Below, in pieces: positions 9,201 through 16,497 of a DNA stretch of 47,432 bases (position 1 is the stretch's first letter; each line of letters opens with the position of its first letter). The notes beneath the pieces are model-generated. The model was not told the origin of the DNA and did no database searches. It saw nothing but the letters and a program-made list of their open reading frames with translations. Source of the stretch: Planctomycetota bacterium (GTDB lineage: Bacteria; Planctomycetota; UBA8108; UBA1146); NCBI GenBank assembly GCA_018694835.1, contig JABHOG010000043.1, positions 1 to 47,432 on the forward strand, read 5' to 3'. A program made the position numbers and the translations under genes.

Positions 9201-9325
9201 CTGTCGATGCCCAGACGTAATGCGAGATCACCGCTCTCGATGGAGAGGATCCCGCTGTTACGGTTCGCATCGAGGCCCTGGAGCAGGGCCGAGAGCGGTA
9301 GGTTTTTGACGTCTCCCTGGAGCAT
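6278..9325 (-). CDS. DUF4388/PATAN, transmembrane, PEGA and PQQ-propeller protein
   Basis: 1015 residues. ATG 9325 is chosen for GAGGTG 5 nt upstream; an upstream in-frame start at 9439 would add 38 residues with no family similarity. Residues 1-130 form a DUF4388 (PATAN) domain beginning MLQGDVKNLPLSALLQGL, a module tied to signalling in bacteria with Mgl-type systems. A helical, TPR-like region follows to about 455. One transmembrane helix lies at about 460-480. Beyond it are a helical stretch, a PEGA-like surface domain (about 620-690) and a PQQ-like beta-propeller (about 695-1010) with repeats such as DSTTGAILSETEV and DLATGETLWAHQG. Likely topology is DUF4388 inside and propeller outside. 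As first gene of the leftward cluster it is a candidate sensor or envelope anchor (inference). Confidence 0.85.
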   Translation of the reverse strand: MLQGDVKNLPLSALLQGLDANRNSGILSIESGDLALRLGIDSRGVELLTDSDHGSCPLGEILQTLDILQQEQLTNILANQGNTSLGDALLRFRLIDTEMATGPIRTLFQERILELFRWTDASYRFEVCPWQKDRLFTGEAVAPSLRFPIPSLLLEVARREDEEQRFQDGCVHLQEIYLTTDDTATLESAIEQAFPIEPLRTKFVRALKESRPLHAALKSSGSPRFLALLSVRVLLECGLLEPMPTAEKNALVDRLIHQRLTRRALEILRSTFALGDADHPCLEKLHPLLLQEKAPVEERQQLLAALASARKEAGDRAGTRSALRQRLDLCPNDLESLMALIEELPRGRSRRETDKLLQRMIDAVEDSQQALRAAEVIESRRGVDASNNTHWLESCARLRIQGGDLEGASRWIHSLLRESVRKNRKVASVEGILALLNSIDADAHRRWQGRLARRGSVASRSGGVLLASALALGVFLALQNSSPSSAVAEVEILPPPPLLLTTAAEPEQPASSTVFRPGELERTFSKALRLRTEGRYVEALAAMQTLDTKGLPLTTRKSIEKTREELANYLDSARTQFLRAKKLAAEGRESQALQLQLQLVQEYPHSPLLDQLILKIPTELIPSGSRVLIDGQPISVTSNDAGVEILSLPAARSVLLTAVSPGHESQMFWHQPGQHSSLSLKMSRLPDQIISPEVPFTSIIPQQGVPLVVVVDDHSKIHALSLDDAHPSWDLPLQGSGDLLGGALVKNECLILTTTSGRLMRIDSTTGAILSETEVDTDGGILRDTPVSIDSIVAVITSRGMVHAYDSETLAPLWESHFESLRRGALQATSESLVVTSPDQLIGIDPNDGSTRWHASLSHRPLSFIATGTSIFVATAQSVEGFNGTSGELLWSLPVKDTTVSLHATDDLLIRISSDGSVDRIEPHTGSIQWSITGDSPHLSTAFGEEYLAIGDTEKNMQVFDLATGETLWAHQGDTNLNSAVFQGGQLVICDDQGTLRVFRQGAQGDDLPAVAGPS

Positions 9326-9471
9326 CCCGTCACCTCGGAGCCCGGGCCAGGGCTCCGCCTTCAGCAAAGAATACGACGCTCTGGCAGGAAGCGTCGACTC
9401 GACTCCTTGCCCAGTCCATGTCGGGGTGAGTAGGATCATCGCTCATTCGGTCCATACCCGGGAGGAGACCC

Positions 9472-10605
9472 ATGAATCGACCGCGAGAGGCACAACTCAT
9501 TATCGACGATAGCGAGAGGGAATCAGACCTGCTGTGGGTGTCCGCATTTCGAGCGGGAGATCCCTTCACCTGGCTGAAGGACTCACGAGGCTCTGCCGTG
9601 ATGCTGACCGATCTCGAGTTCGGTCGGGGGCAAAAGGAATCACGGGTCGATGAAGTGGTCTCTTACTCCCAGATGGAACAGGGCGCTCGTCAGGCCGATG
9701 GCAAACCGGTGGCGTTCGAGGGAGTCGTGCTGCACCTGCTCCGACAGCGAGAAATCGATCGAGTCGAGGTTCCCGCCCGATTCCCCTTGCGGATTGCAGA
9801 TGCCTTGCGAGAAGGTGGCATCGAGGTGGTTTCTCGGCCCGACCCCTTCTTCCCCGAGAGAGCCATCAAGAGAGCCGATGAGATCACCTGTCTCGAGGAG
9901 TCTCAGGCAGCCACCGAGGCCGCGATGTTGATGGCGATCGATGCGGTGAGGAGCAGTGATCCTGGTGATGGTGGAGTGCTCCATCTCGAGGGGGAGCCGC
10001 TCACATCGGAACGTCTCAAGGGGATGGTACGGGCTTTCCTGCTCGAGCGGGGACTGCAAATCGGTCCCTTCATCATCGCACCCGGCGATCAAGGTTGTGA
10101 TCCCCACGATGTGGGAAGCGGTCCACTTCATGCCGACGAGATGATCATCATCGACATCTATCCGCAGCATATGACTCATCGCTACTGGGGAGACATGACT
10201 CGTACGGTGGTTCGTGGAGAGGCCAGTGAGGTGCAGAAGAAGATGTATGCTGCGGTCAAACTGGCACAGGAGGCAGCCATCGAGATGATCCGACCTGGAG
10301 CCAGCGGGCAAAAGATCCACCGGCGAGTCCAGCAGATCTTCGAGGAGGCTGGTTTCCCGACCGAGCAGCGAGACGGGACCTGGGTAGGATTCTTCCATGG
10401 CACAGGGCATGGTCTCGGTCTCGACATTCACGAACCCCCTCGCATCTCCGCCATCGGTCCCGATCTGCAGGAGGGCCTGGTCGTGACAGTGGAACCGGGG
10501 CTGTATTATCCGGGGCATGGAGGGTGCAGGATCGAAGATGTGGTGCTGGTGACCGGCGACGGCTGTCGAAACTTCAATCGCGCTCCGAAAGTACTAGAGG
10601 TCTAA
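9472..10605 (+). CDS. M24-family metallopeptidase, Xaa-Pro aminopeptidase-like
   Basis: 377 residues; ATG 9472 follows GGGAGGAG. The C-terminal pita-bread domain keeps all five predicted metal ligands: D228 (IIIDIYP), D241 (WGDMTRT), H313 (GTGHGLGLDIHEP), E341 (VTVEPGLY) and E355 (CRIEDVV). The spacing between the two Asp ligands is two residues longer than in E. coli PepP. The N-terminal about 140 residues form a creatinase-like domain. It should cleave the N-terminal residue before proline, probably in the cytoplasm as no signal peptide is visible. It is divergent from the GTPase cluster (146 bp between starts) and followed 3 bp later by the nitroreductase gene. Confidence 0.88.
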   Translation: MNRPREAQLIIDDSERESDLLWVSAFRAGDPFTWLKDSRGSAVMLTDLEFGRGQKESRVDEVVSYSQMEQGARQADGKPVAFEGVVLHLLRQREIDRVEVPARFPLRIADALREGGIEVVSRPDPFFPERAIKRADEITCLEESQAATEAAMLMAIDAVRSSDPGDGGVLHLEGEPLTSERLKGMVRAFLLERGLQIGPFIIAPGDQGCDPHDVGSGPLHADEMIIIDIYPQHMTHRYWGDMTRTVVRGEASEVQKKMYAAVKLAQEAAIEMIRPGASGQKIHRRVQQIFEEAGFPTEQRDGTWVGFFHGTGHGLGLDIHEPPRISAIGPDLQEGLVVTVEPGLYYPGHGGCRIEDVVLVTGDGCRNFNRAPKVLEV

Positions 10606-10608
10606 CCG

Positions 10609-12135
10609 GTGGATCCCAGGCGTACCCCTTCTATTGCGGAGTGGTTTCATGAGGAAACCAAGTATTCGCCCCGATCGATGGGCCTGCTTCCTCGTCCAGA
10701 TCTGGACAGTCGGCCACTTCCATACAAGGAATGGCACGCAACGGAACCGATCGATCTGGTGCCCTACCTGCCCTTTCCGGGCTTTCCACTGGGGCCCTCG
10801 GAAGATCAGCGGCCTTTGGATCCGGCGCTACTGTCCGAATTTGTCGGTGCTCTCTCGAGAATCCTCTACTTCACCGGCGGAGTGACGGGGATCCAGCAAG
10901 GTTCTGACGAGTCCTGGCTCTTTCGTGCGGCCCCTTCGGCGGGAGCACTCTATCCCATCGAAATCACCCTGGCGCTGCGGGGGATTCGTGGCATCGAGGA
11001 CGGACTCTATGCCTACTCGGTACCGAATCATCAGCTGGTTTCGGTGCTGGAGGGGGATTTCCTGCCTGGAATCGCCTCCTCCTTCTGGCTTCATCCGGCT
11101 TTCGACGGGGTCCAGGCGGTGGCATTGCTCAGCGGGGTCTGGCAAAGATCCCGTTGGCGATACCACGATCGCGCATATCGGCGAATCCTGCTGGATACTG
11201 GCCATGTACTGGGGAATCTGGTTCACGCAGCCCAGCAGGAGGGGCTCCAGGCGGTTCCGCTGGCGGGGTTCGAGGATGCGGCTCTGCAGAAACTGATGTT
11301 CCTCGATCCAGAAGAGGAAGGTGTGCTGGTCGGGGTCCCGCTTCGTCGCGCAGATGATGTTTCTACTGCGGCGGATGGGTTGGTGGCAGCAGTCAAGCGA
11401 TCGAGTCGATCGAAGGCTCCACCAGATTTCGAGTCCGATGCGATCCATGCGATTCATGAGAGCAGTTCTATTCATCACGATGCCGAGGTGACGATGCCTC
11501 CCGATCCGCCCGTCTGGGCAGAAGGAGTCGAGGGAACTCGAGTGATTCCACTGGTAGAAACTCTCGGCGACATCTCCAATGAGTTTCCTGGGATCGTTGT
11601 GAGTCGTCGATCGACACGCCAGTTCACGGGAGCCTCCGTCGATCGACGCGATCTCGATCGAGTGCTCGATTTTGCGCACCGCTATGCGACACCTGGCCCG
11701 GTCCGGTATCTCAATGCACGACCGGCACTGCAAATTCATCTGGTGATGAATCGGGTCAGGGGACTGGAGCAAGGAGTGTGGCGCTACCTTCCCGACGAAC
11801 ATCAACTACAGCTGATTCGATCAGGCGATGAGAGAAGACGAGTTCATGGTGCTTGCCTCGGGCAAGAGCTCGCCAGAGATGCCGCATGCTTGCTGGTCTA
11901 CAGTGCGGATCTTCCGCGAGCAGTCGAGGTATGGGGAGATCGAGCGTATCGATACCTGCACCTCGATGCGGGCTTCCTCGGTCAGCAACTGAATCTGGCC
12001 TGCGTTCATCAGGGTTTGGGGGTCAGTGGCATCGCAGGCTTCTTCGACGACATGTGGACCGAGATCCTCGAGTTACCTGGGGATCATGCCATCACCTATA
12101 TCACGGCAATCGGAGACCCATTCGCAGCGGAGTAG
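10609..12135 (+). CDS. SagB/ThcOx-type nitroreductase with two tandem domains
   Basis: 508 residues from GTG 10609, with GAGG 8 nt upstream. Two flavin-dependent nitroreductase-fold halves are visible. The first (about 75-260) contains FRAAPSAGALYPIE, the SagB-type FMN-site signature. The second (about 325-505) begins RRSTRQFTGASVDRRDLDRV and ends with the GLGVSGIAGFFDD and AITYITAIGDPF motifs. SagB enzymes oxidise azolines in peptide natural products, but no precursor peptide, cyclodehydratase or transporter gene is adjacent. A housekeeping or unknown redox role is therefore possible. The second half lacks the SAGALYP motif, so it may be a non-catalytic half-site (inference). Confidence 0.82.
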   Translation: MDPRRTPSIAEWFHEETKYSPRSMGLLPRPDLDSRPLPYKEWHATEPIDLVPYLPFPGFPLGPSEDQRPLDPALLSEFVGALSRILYFTGGVTGIQQGSDESWLFRAAPSAGALYPIEITLALRGIRGIEDGLYAYSVPNHQLVSVLEGDFLPGIASSFWLHPAFDGVQAVALLSGVWQRSRWRYHDRAYRRILLDTGHVLGNLVHAAQQEGLQAVPLAGFEDAALQKLMFLDPEEEGVLVGVPLRRADDVSTAADGLVAAVKRSSRSKAPPDFESDAIHAIHESSSIHHDAEVTMPPDPPVWAEGVEGTRVIPLVETLGDISNEFPGIVVSRRSTRQFTGASVDRRDLDRVLDFAHRYATPGPVRYLNARPALQIHLVMNRVRGLEQGVWRYLPDEHQLQLIRSGDERRRVHGACLGQELARDAACLLVYSADLPRAVEVWGDRAYRYLHLDAGFLGQQLNLACVHQGLGVSGIAGFFDDMWTEILELPGDHAITYITAIGDPFAAE

Positions 12136-12270
12136 AGGGGCAAAATCGCCTCGGATGCGCCGTTTCTCAGAGTTTTTTTTGGCCCGTGATCGGCCCGCGA
12201 GATGAAGTCACAGGTTCGAGTCAGGAAACTCCTCTGGTGGCGCAAGTACGCCCATCTCAAAGATTCGTAA

Positions 12271-12296
12271 CAAGTTAAATATAAAGGACTTATAGG
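12271..12296 (+). promoter_or_regulatory. AT-rich candidate promoter for the first porin gene
   Basis: The stretch holds TATAAA (12280-12285) and TATAGG (12291-12296), either of which could be a -10 element. It stands out against the local GC-rich background. No convincing -35 element is visible. Confidence 0.35.
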
Positions 12297-12480
12297 GTTC
12301 CAATGAGTTCCATGGAAGTTCTAGCTGGATCCCAAAAGCAGCCCTCAAGAGTTCCGATAATGGATCGTTCTCGCGCTTCGAGACGCCCGGAATCGAGAAA
12401 AACTGTAGTAAGAGGTCTTGCCACTTTTCTCGTATCCGACTCTCCTATCGCCCATGGAGCGAGGGCCTGTTGCCCTCCAC

Positions 12481-12542
12481 GGAGGCGAGGGCCGGAAGGC
12501 CCGGAAGGCATGAACGAGCCTTCCGATCCTCGCTTGCGCCTC
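12481..12542 (+). promoter_or_regulatory. Branched RNA fold in the porin 5' leader
   Basis: Two adjacent hairpins: 12489-12493 with 12498-12502 around a GGAA tetraloop, and GGAAGGC 12503-12509 with GCCTTCC 12518-12524 around an 8-nt loop. They are enclosed by GAGGC 12482-12486 pairing GCCTC 12538-12542. The layout is a three-way junction 77 nt before the porin ATG. Function is unknown; it does not match a riboswitch class I recognise. Confidence 0.5.
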
Positions 12543-12618
12543 GAAGTAAGCAATGTAAGGGAATCCCCTAAGGATCGTCGGCAAGTCCGCCGGAGTACAA
12601 GGGGAAGAAAGGGTGATC

Positions 12619-13740
12619 ATGAACAAGAGCACTTTGCTCGTACTGGCTCTGGCTATGTTGGTTCCGACCGTCGCCTTGGCGGACGGAGTTACAGTTGGGG
12701 GAGATTTGCGTCTGCGCTGGGATTACTCCGGCCCGGAGACAAACGCTTCCTCGAATAGTTCGTCAGCGGTGACCAACATCGATCTCGGTGCTGCCATCAA
12801 TGACAATGTTTCCTTCGCGGTTTCACTGCGCAATGATTTTGCGTTCGGTGTTCCGAGCGGACCAGGTGTCTCGCCTGCGCTTCAAGTGCAGGAAGCGTAT
12901 GCATCCGTTGGAGACCTGGGATCGGCCAGCGGCATGCTCGCCGGCTGGAGTCTTGAACTCGGTCGCATGAACAACCCCGATGGGGGACGGATCATCAATT
13001 CCGATGACTGGGCCCAAGACGCAGGTCCTGCGAACAACGACGGCTACCACCTCGCCTCGGATTCCTGTATGGGCGGAATCGGTGTGGATGTCTGGTACTT
13101 CGGTGGAGGATCTTCCCCCGCTGGTGCTGCAGACAGCATGCTGGGCGCAGCCTTTGATCTCGGTGACATGGCGGGCGGATTCGCCGACATCGACGTTGCC
13201 TACTGGAGTAGTAGTGCGGCGACAGATACCAGCAACGTGGGCATCAACATCAACAACATCGCCAGCGAGAACCTCGCCGGAGTCGATCTCGATGTGACTT
13301 ACGCCACCCGTGACAATGACACTGCTGACGATGGTACCCTGACCGGTATCAGCCTTGGTTACGCCATGGAAGGCTTTGACCTCTCCTTCAGCAATACCAT
13401 TGCTGACGCGGACTGGGATGCTTTCAGTGCTGCAGCGCACGGTACCAACGGTATTGCCGACATGAACGTCGGAACCAATGCTGCAGGTGCGGATGTGGAT
13501 AACACCACCATCGGAGCCTCTTTCAGCCCGATGGATGGCGTCACTGCCTCGGTGGACTTCATCACCCTGGCGCAGGATAGTAGTGGCGACGACATTGGAA
13601 CTGAAGTGGACGTGGTTCTGGGGTGGGAGTGCGGAAGCGATGTTCATATGACCATCGGTTACGGCTCATTCTCCGCAGATGACGCTTCGGCCCTCGAGGA
13701 TAGCGACTACTTCTACCTCGGAACTGGCTGGAATTTCTAA
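12619..13740 (+). CDS. Outer-membrane beta-barrel porin-like protein, first paralogue
   Basis: 373 residues from ATG 12619; a GTG 6 bp earlier is in frame but fits less well. A signal peptide MNKSTLLVLALAMLVPTVALA is followed by mature sequence starting DGVTVGGDLRLRWDYS. The mature part alternates hydrophobic and polar residues with many Gly, Asp and aromatics, as in beta barrels. It ends in GTGWNF, a terminal phenylalanine of the kind read by the BAM machinery. It shares the RLRW motif, the ISSDDWAQD/HSSDWS-type segment, the ADGYH-like motif and the YFY ending with the next gene. Probably a porin or channel of the outer membrane; substrate unknown. Confidence 0.82.
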   Translation: MNKSTLLVLALAMLVPTVALADGVTVGGDLRLRWDYSGPETNASSNSSSAVTNIDLGAAINDNVSFAVSLRNDFAFGVPSGPGVSPALQVQEAYASVGDLGSASGMLAGWSLELGRMNNPDGGRIINSDDWAQDAGPANNDGYHLASDSCMGGIGVDVWYFGGGSSPAGAADSMLGAAFDLGDMAGGFADIDVAYWSSSAATDTSNVGININNIASENLAGVDLDVTYATRDNDTADDGTLTGISLGYAMEGFDLSFSNTIADADWDAFSAAAHGTNGIADMNVGTNAAGADVDNTTIGASFSPMDGVTASVDFITLAQDSSGDDIGTEVDVVLGWECGSDVHMTIGYGSFSADDASALEDSDYFYLGTGWNF

Positions 13741-13748
13741 TCTCCGAG

Positions 13749-13768
13749 TTGTGGAGTTGACTCCACAA
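13749..13768 (+). terminator. Hairpin after the first porin
   Basis: TTGTGGAG at 13749-13756 pairs perfectly with CTCCACAA at 13761-13768 around TTGA, 8 bp after the stop. Only a short T run follows (TTTT at 13774-13777). Confidence 0.6.
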
Positions 13769-13788
13769 TCCGGGTTTTAGTTCTACAG

Positions 13789-13832
13789 GAGCGGGGACGT
13801 GCGCCTTCGGCGCGCGTCCTCGTTCTTTTTTT
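13789..13832 (+). terminator. Strong Rho-independent terminator between the porins
   Basis: A GC-rich stem of up to 16 bp, with G-U pairs and mismatches, joins 13789-13804 to 13810-13825 around CTTCG. A run of seven T's follows immediately. Confidence 0.85.
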
Positions 13833-13942
13833 GAGCCCCTTCCCCGACAGTTTTTCTTGCCAGATCGAGGATTCCGGGCAGGATATCTCCTGTCCGGGGC
13901 GGGCTATCCATACGCCAGTGCCCGGGGGAAGAGAGTGGGATC

Positions 13943-15235
13943 ATGAATCGTAAATTCTTCATCGTCGGAGCGATCGTCGCTACGATGTTCACTACCATGT
14001 TCGTGGGCGATCTACAGCGGTTGCAGGCCGATGATCATCTCGATTTCGATGCGGACCTCCGTTTGCGCTGGGAGTATTCCCACCCGTGGGACGGTCTGAC
14101 TGGAACTGACGGAGAAACCATCACGATGATGCGAACCCGCATCGGGATGACCACTGCCTTTTCTGACAACATCGGTTTCTCTCTCGGTATCACCGATGCG
14201 ATGACCCTGTCCGGTGACGATGGAGATGCGCGAATCTCGACCGGCGGCCCGAGTGTTCGGAATCTGTACTTGCAGGTGGCAGACCTGTCAGATCTCAACG
14301 AACAGCTCGGGTTCCTCAGTGGTTGGAGCATGGGATTGGGCCGTACGGCACTTCCGACATACGACAAGGGGCGGGTGATCCACAGTTCCGACTGGAGCAA
14401 CCTGGGTCCCGCCATCGCAGACGGGTATCACCTCAACAGTGATTTCCTCGATGGAAACCTCGATCTGAACATTCACTTCCTGACGCTGGATAAGGACGCC
14501 ACATCTGCGGCCGGAGCCGGCGATCACTTCTACGGGGCACACCTGGCGGTCGACTCGCTACCGTTCGTCGAGGGCAGCTTTTACTACTGGAAGTACACCG
14601 CAGATCTGGCGAACCAGGCGGAAGCGGCTGCGGGGGGGAATGCTGATCCGGGCCGTTCCGGAGAGGACACCTACGGCTACTTCTTCTCCTTGAGAGAAGG
14701 ATTGATCCCGCAAGTCGGAATCGACTTCGAGTACGCTCTCCAGGATGGAAAGCGCTACGATGTCGTCGATGATGCGATCGAGAAGTTGGATTCTCTCTTC
14801 TACTCCATCGAGGGGACATACCAGCAGGCTGCCGGAAGCGATTTTGCTGCACTCGACTGGCGTGTGGGGCAGATCTTCGCCACCGGGACCTCTGCCGGAG
14901 CCACCCGCCAGGAAGCATTCCTGTCACCCTTTGGCTCGCCTCACGGCACTCACGGCATTGCCGATCTGGTGCCCAACAGCAATGTTCGCGATTTTTACTT
15001 CGGCGTTACGACTGAACTGATGAACTCCGAGGTCGATCTTGCCTACCATAACCTGGCCTCGGACCAGGGCGCCGACTGGGGAACGGAACTGGATCTGGTG
15101 GTGAGGCGTGCGCAGAGCGCCGACTTCCTCGGAGGTTTGATGCCGCTGGAGGTGGGAGTGGGCAAGTTTTCGTCCGATACGGGCTCGCTTGAATCGACCA
15201 CCTACTTCTACACCCAGACTTCGTGGGATTTTTAA
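13943..15235 (+). CDS. Outer-membrane beta-barrel porin-like protein, second paralogue
   Basis: 430 residues from ATG 13943. The sequence before the start (GGGGGAAGAGAGTGGGATC) closely resembles that of the first porin, consistent with duplication including the ribosome binding site. A hydrophobic signal peptide spans about 1-30 (cleavage near LQADD). The mature protein begins with DLRLRWEYSHPW, has amphipathic strands and aromatic girdle residues, and ends YFYTQTSWDF with terminal Phe. The middle motifs RVIHSSDWSN and IADGYHLNSD align with the first paralogue. A porin role is inferred; no ligand specificity is visible. A perfect hairpin terminator follows. Confidence 0.85.
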   Translation: MNRKFFIVGAIVATMFTTMFVGDLQRLQADDHLDFDADLRLRWEYSHPWDGLTGTDGETITMMRTRIGMTTAFSDNIGFSLGITDAMTLSGDDGDARISTGGPSVRNLYLQVADLSDLNEQLGFLSGWSMGLGRTALPTYDKGRVIHSSDWSNLGPAIADGYHLNSDFLDGNLDLNIHFLTLDKDATSAAGAGDHFYGAHLAVDSLPFVEGSFYYWKYTADLANQAEAAAGGNADPGRSGEDTYGYFFSLREGLIPQVGIDFEYALQDGKRYDVVDDAIEKLDSLFYSIEGTYQQAAGSDFAALDWRVGQIFATGTSAGATRQEAFLSPFGSPHGTHGIADLVPNSNVRDFYFGVTTELMNSEVDLAYHNLASDQGADWGTELDLVVRRAQSADFLGGLMPLEVGVGKFSSDTGSLESTTYFYTQTSWDF

Positions 15236-15297
15236 CCTGTAGGTTTAAGCGCGCAGTCTCGAGAGTAGAGGGTCTTCTTCAGTGACTGGATCATGTG

Positions 15298-15340
15298 AGC
15301 GCGGGAGTCGATGGCTGAGCCATCGACTCCCGCGCTTTTT
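15298..15340 (+). terminator. Rho-independent terminator after the second porin
   Basis: A near-perfect palindrome, 15298-15316 against 15318-15336, gives a stem of about 17 bp and is followed by five T's. It separates the porin from the convergent lepB gene. Confidence 0.9.
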
Positions 15341-15394
15341 CGATGGCTCAAGAGCAGGAAGAGGGGCGGGTAGACGATCGCGGCCGGTCGAGGA

Positions 15395-15991
15395 TCAGAA
15401 CAGTTTGAAATCGTCGAGTGGCCACAGTCGCAGCAACACCTTGCCACGAACCAGATGGACCGGAACGATGCCGAAATCGCGGCTATCGCGGCTCTGCGGT
15501 CGATTATCCCCCATCATGAACAGGTGGCCCGCCTCGACCTCGATGACATCGCCGGGTCGATCGGGGAACAGGGTTCGATGAGTGTATTCTTCAGTCAAGG
15601 CCTCGCCATTGAGCAGCACCTGGTCTCCGACCAACTCGATTCGATCGCCACCGATTCCGATGACTCGCTTGATCAAGTTCTTGGCCGGATCCTCGGGAGA
15701 GATGAAGATGATCAGATCTCCACGTTCGATCTCTCCGAGTGCCGGTCGCACCTTGTCGACCACCACCCGCTGGCCATCCTGTAGCGTTGGCTCCATCGAA
15801 TGGCCGCTGATGGAGTAGACCTGGGTGACAAAGGTGTGGAGACCCAGTGCCAGCGGGATGGCGATGGCCAGAACTAGCAGTGCCTCGAGCAGTAAGCGTT
15901 TGACGGGGGACTGGGGCGGCGCAGTGGTCGCCTCGGAGTTTTCTCCGGAGATCGAATCGAGCGGATCAGTGGGGGACTGAAAGGCGTTCAA
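15395..15991 (-). CDS. lepB: Signal peptidase I
   Basis: 198 residues from TTG 15991, overlapping the upstream stop codon as TTGA with AAGGA just upstream. One membrane segment lies at about 32-52. The catalytic serine motif SGHSMEPTL places the nucleophile at S65, and the general base lysine lies in NLIKRVIGIGGD at K108. The box-D-like GDNRPQSRDSRDFG motif is also present. It cleaves signal peptides of exported preproteins on the outer face of the inner membrane, including probably the porins next door. At 198 residues it is compact, with one predicted membrane anchor. It is the last gene of the purH, membrane protein, lepB run. Confidence 0.95.
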   Translation of the reverse strand: MNAFQSPTDPLDSISGENSEATTAPPQSPVKRLLLEALLVLAIAIPLALGLHTFVTQVYSISGHSMEPTLQDGQRVVVDKVRPALGEIERGDLIIFISPEDPAKNLIKRVIGIGGDRIELVGDQVLLNGEALTEEYTHRTLFPDRPGDVIEVEAGHLFMMGDNRPQSRDSRDFGIVPVHLVRGKVLLRLWPLDDFKLF

Positions 15992-16479
15992 CCGTCCTTC
16001 TCGCCATCGACTTTGGCGCTTTCAGATGGAGTCTCGGGCTCCTGGGTACGCCCGGAGGAGATCTCTTCCAGTCGCTGAATCCACTGGAGCCAGGGTCCTG
16101 GATCACGACCCAGATCCTTGCCACTGAGACGTATCAGCTCCTTGTGGACCTTATCGACTATTTCTTGGTTAGCGGTTTCGAGAGCACGGACCAGGATCCG
16201 AATCGCCCCGACATGTTGGAGTCCCGGTTGAAGCCGCAATAGCGCCTTGGCGAGGGCTCCTTGCCTGCGGCGTGTCACGGCTCCCAGTAGGTGTTCTCCG
16301 AGAACTCCGACCAGCGTCAATGCGAGGGTGCCTCGAAGCAGCCTCTCGGAGCCTCCAGCGGCTTCAGCGGTGGCTTCGTAGAGCCCCCAGCCGGGGTCGA
16401 GAACCAGTACCAGCATCACCACCAGGGCCAGGAGCCACAGGTTGCGTACGGCGATACTGAGTGCGAGTAATGTTTTCAT
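15988..16479 (-). CDS. Small membrane protein of unknown function between purH and lepB
   Basis: 163 residues. Two hydrophobic segments, about 8-27 and 49-68, lie in the N-terminal half. The C-terminal half is a charged helical tail (ALETANQEIVDKVHKELIRL and beyond), probably cytoplasmic. It starts 18 bp after purH and overlaps the lepB start by 4 bases, so it looks cotranscribed with both. No family recognised. The ribosome binding site is weak. Confidence 0.7.
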   Translation of the reverse strand: MKTLLALSIAVRNLWLLALVVMLVLVLDPGWGLYEATAEAAGGSERLLRGTLALTLVGVLGEHLLGAVTRRRQGALAKALLRLQPGLQHVGAIRILVRALETANQEIVDKVHKELIRLSGKDLGRDPGPWLQWIQRLEEISSGRTQEPETPSESAKVDGEKDG

Positions 16480-16497
16480 CGGCTCTGGGCACTGTTT

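Larger units (their letters stand above)
12136..12618. other. Intergenic region with candidate promoter and structured leader for the first porin
   Basis: No supportable gene in these 483 bp. A T8 run at 12171-12178 follows a weak hairpin after the nitroreductase gene. An AT-rich island lies around 12271-12296. The rest, up to the porin start at 12619, forms a GC-rich leader with several inverted repeats. Confidence 0.6.

Noticed and set aside
12206-12230. tRNA-like T-loop GGTTCGAGTC
   Set aside because: The flanking bases do not form a T stem and no acceptor, D or anticodon arms are found.
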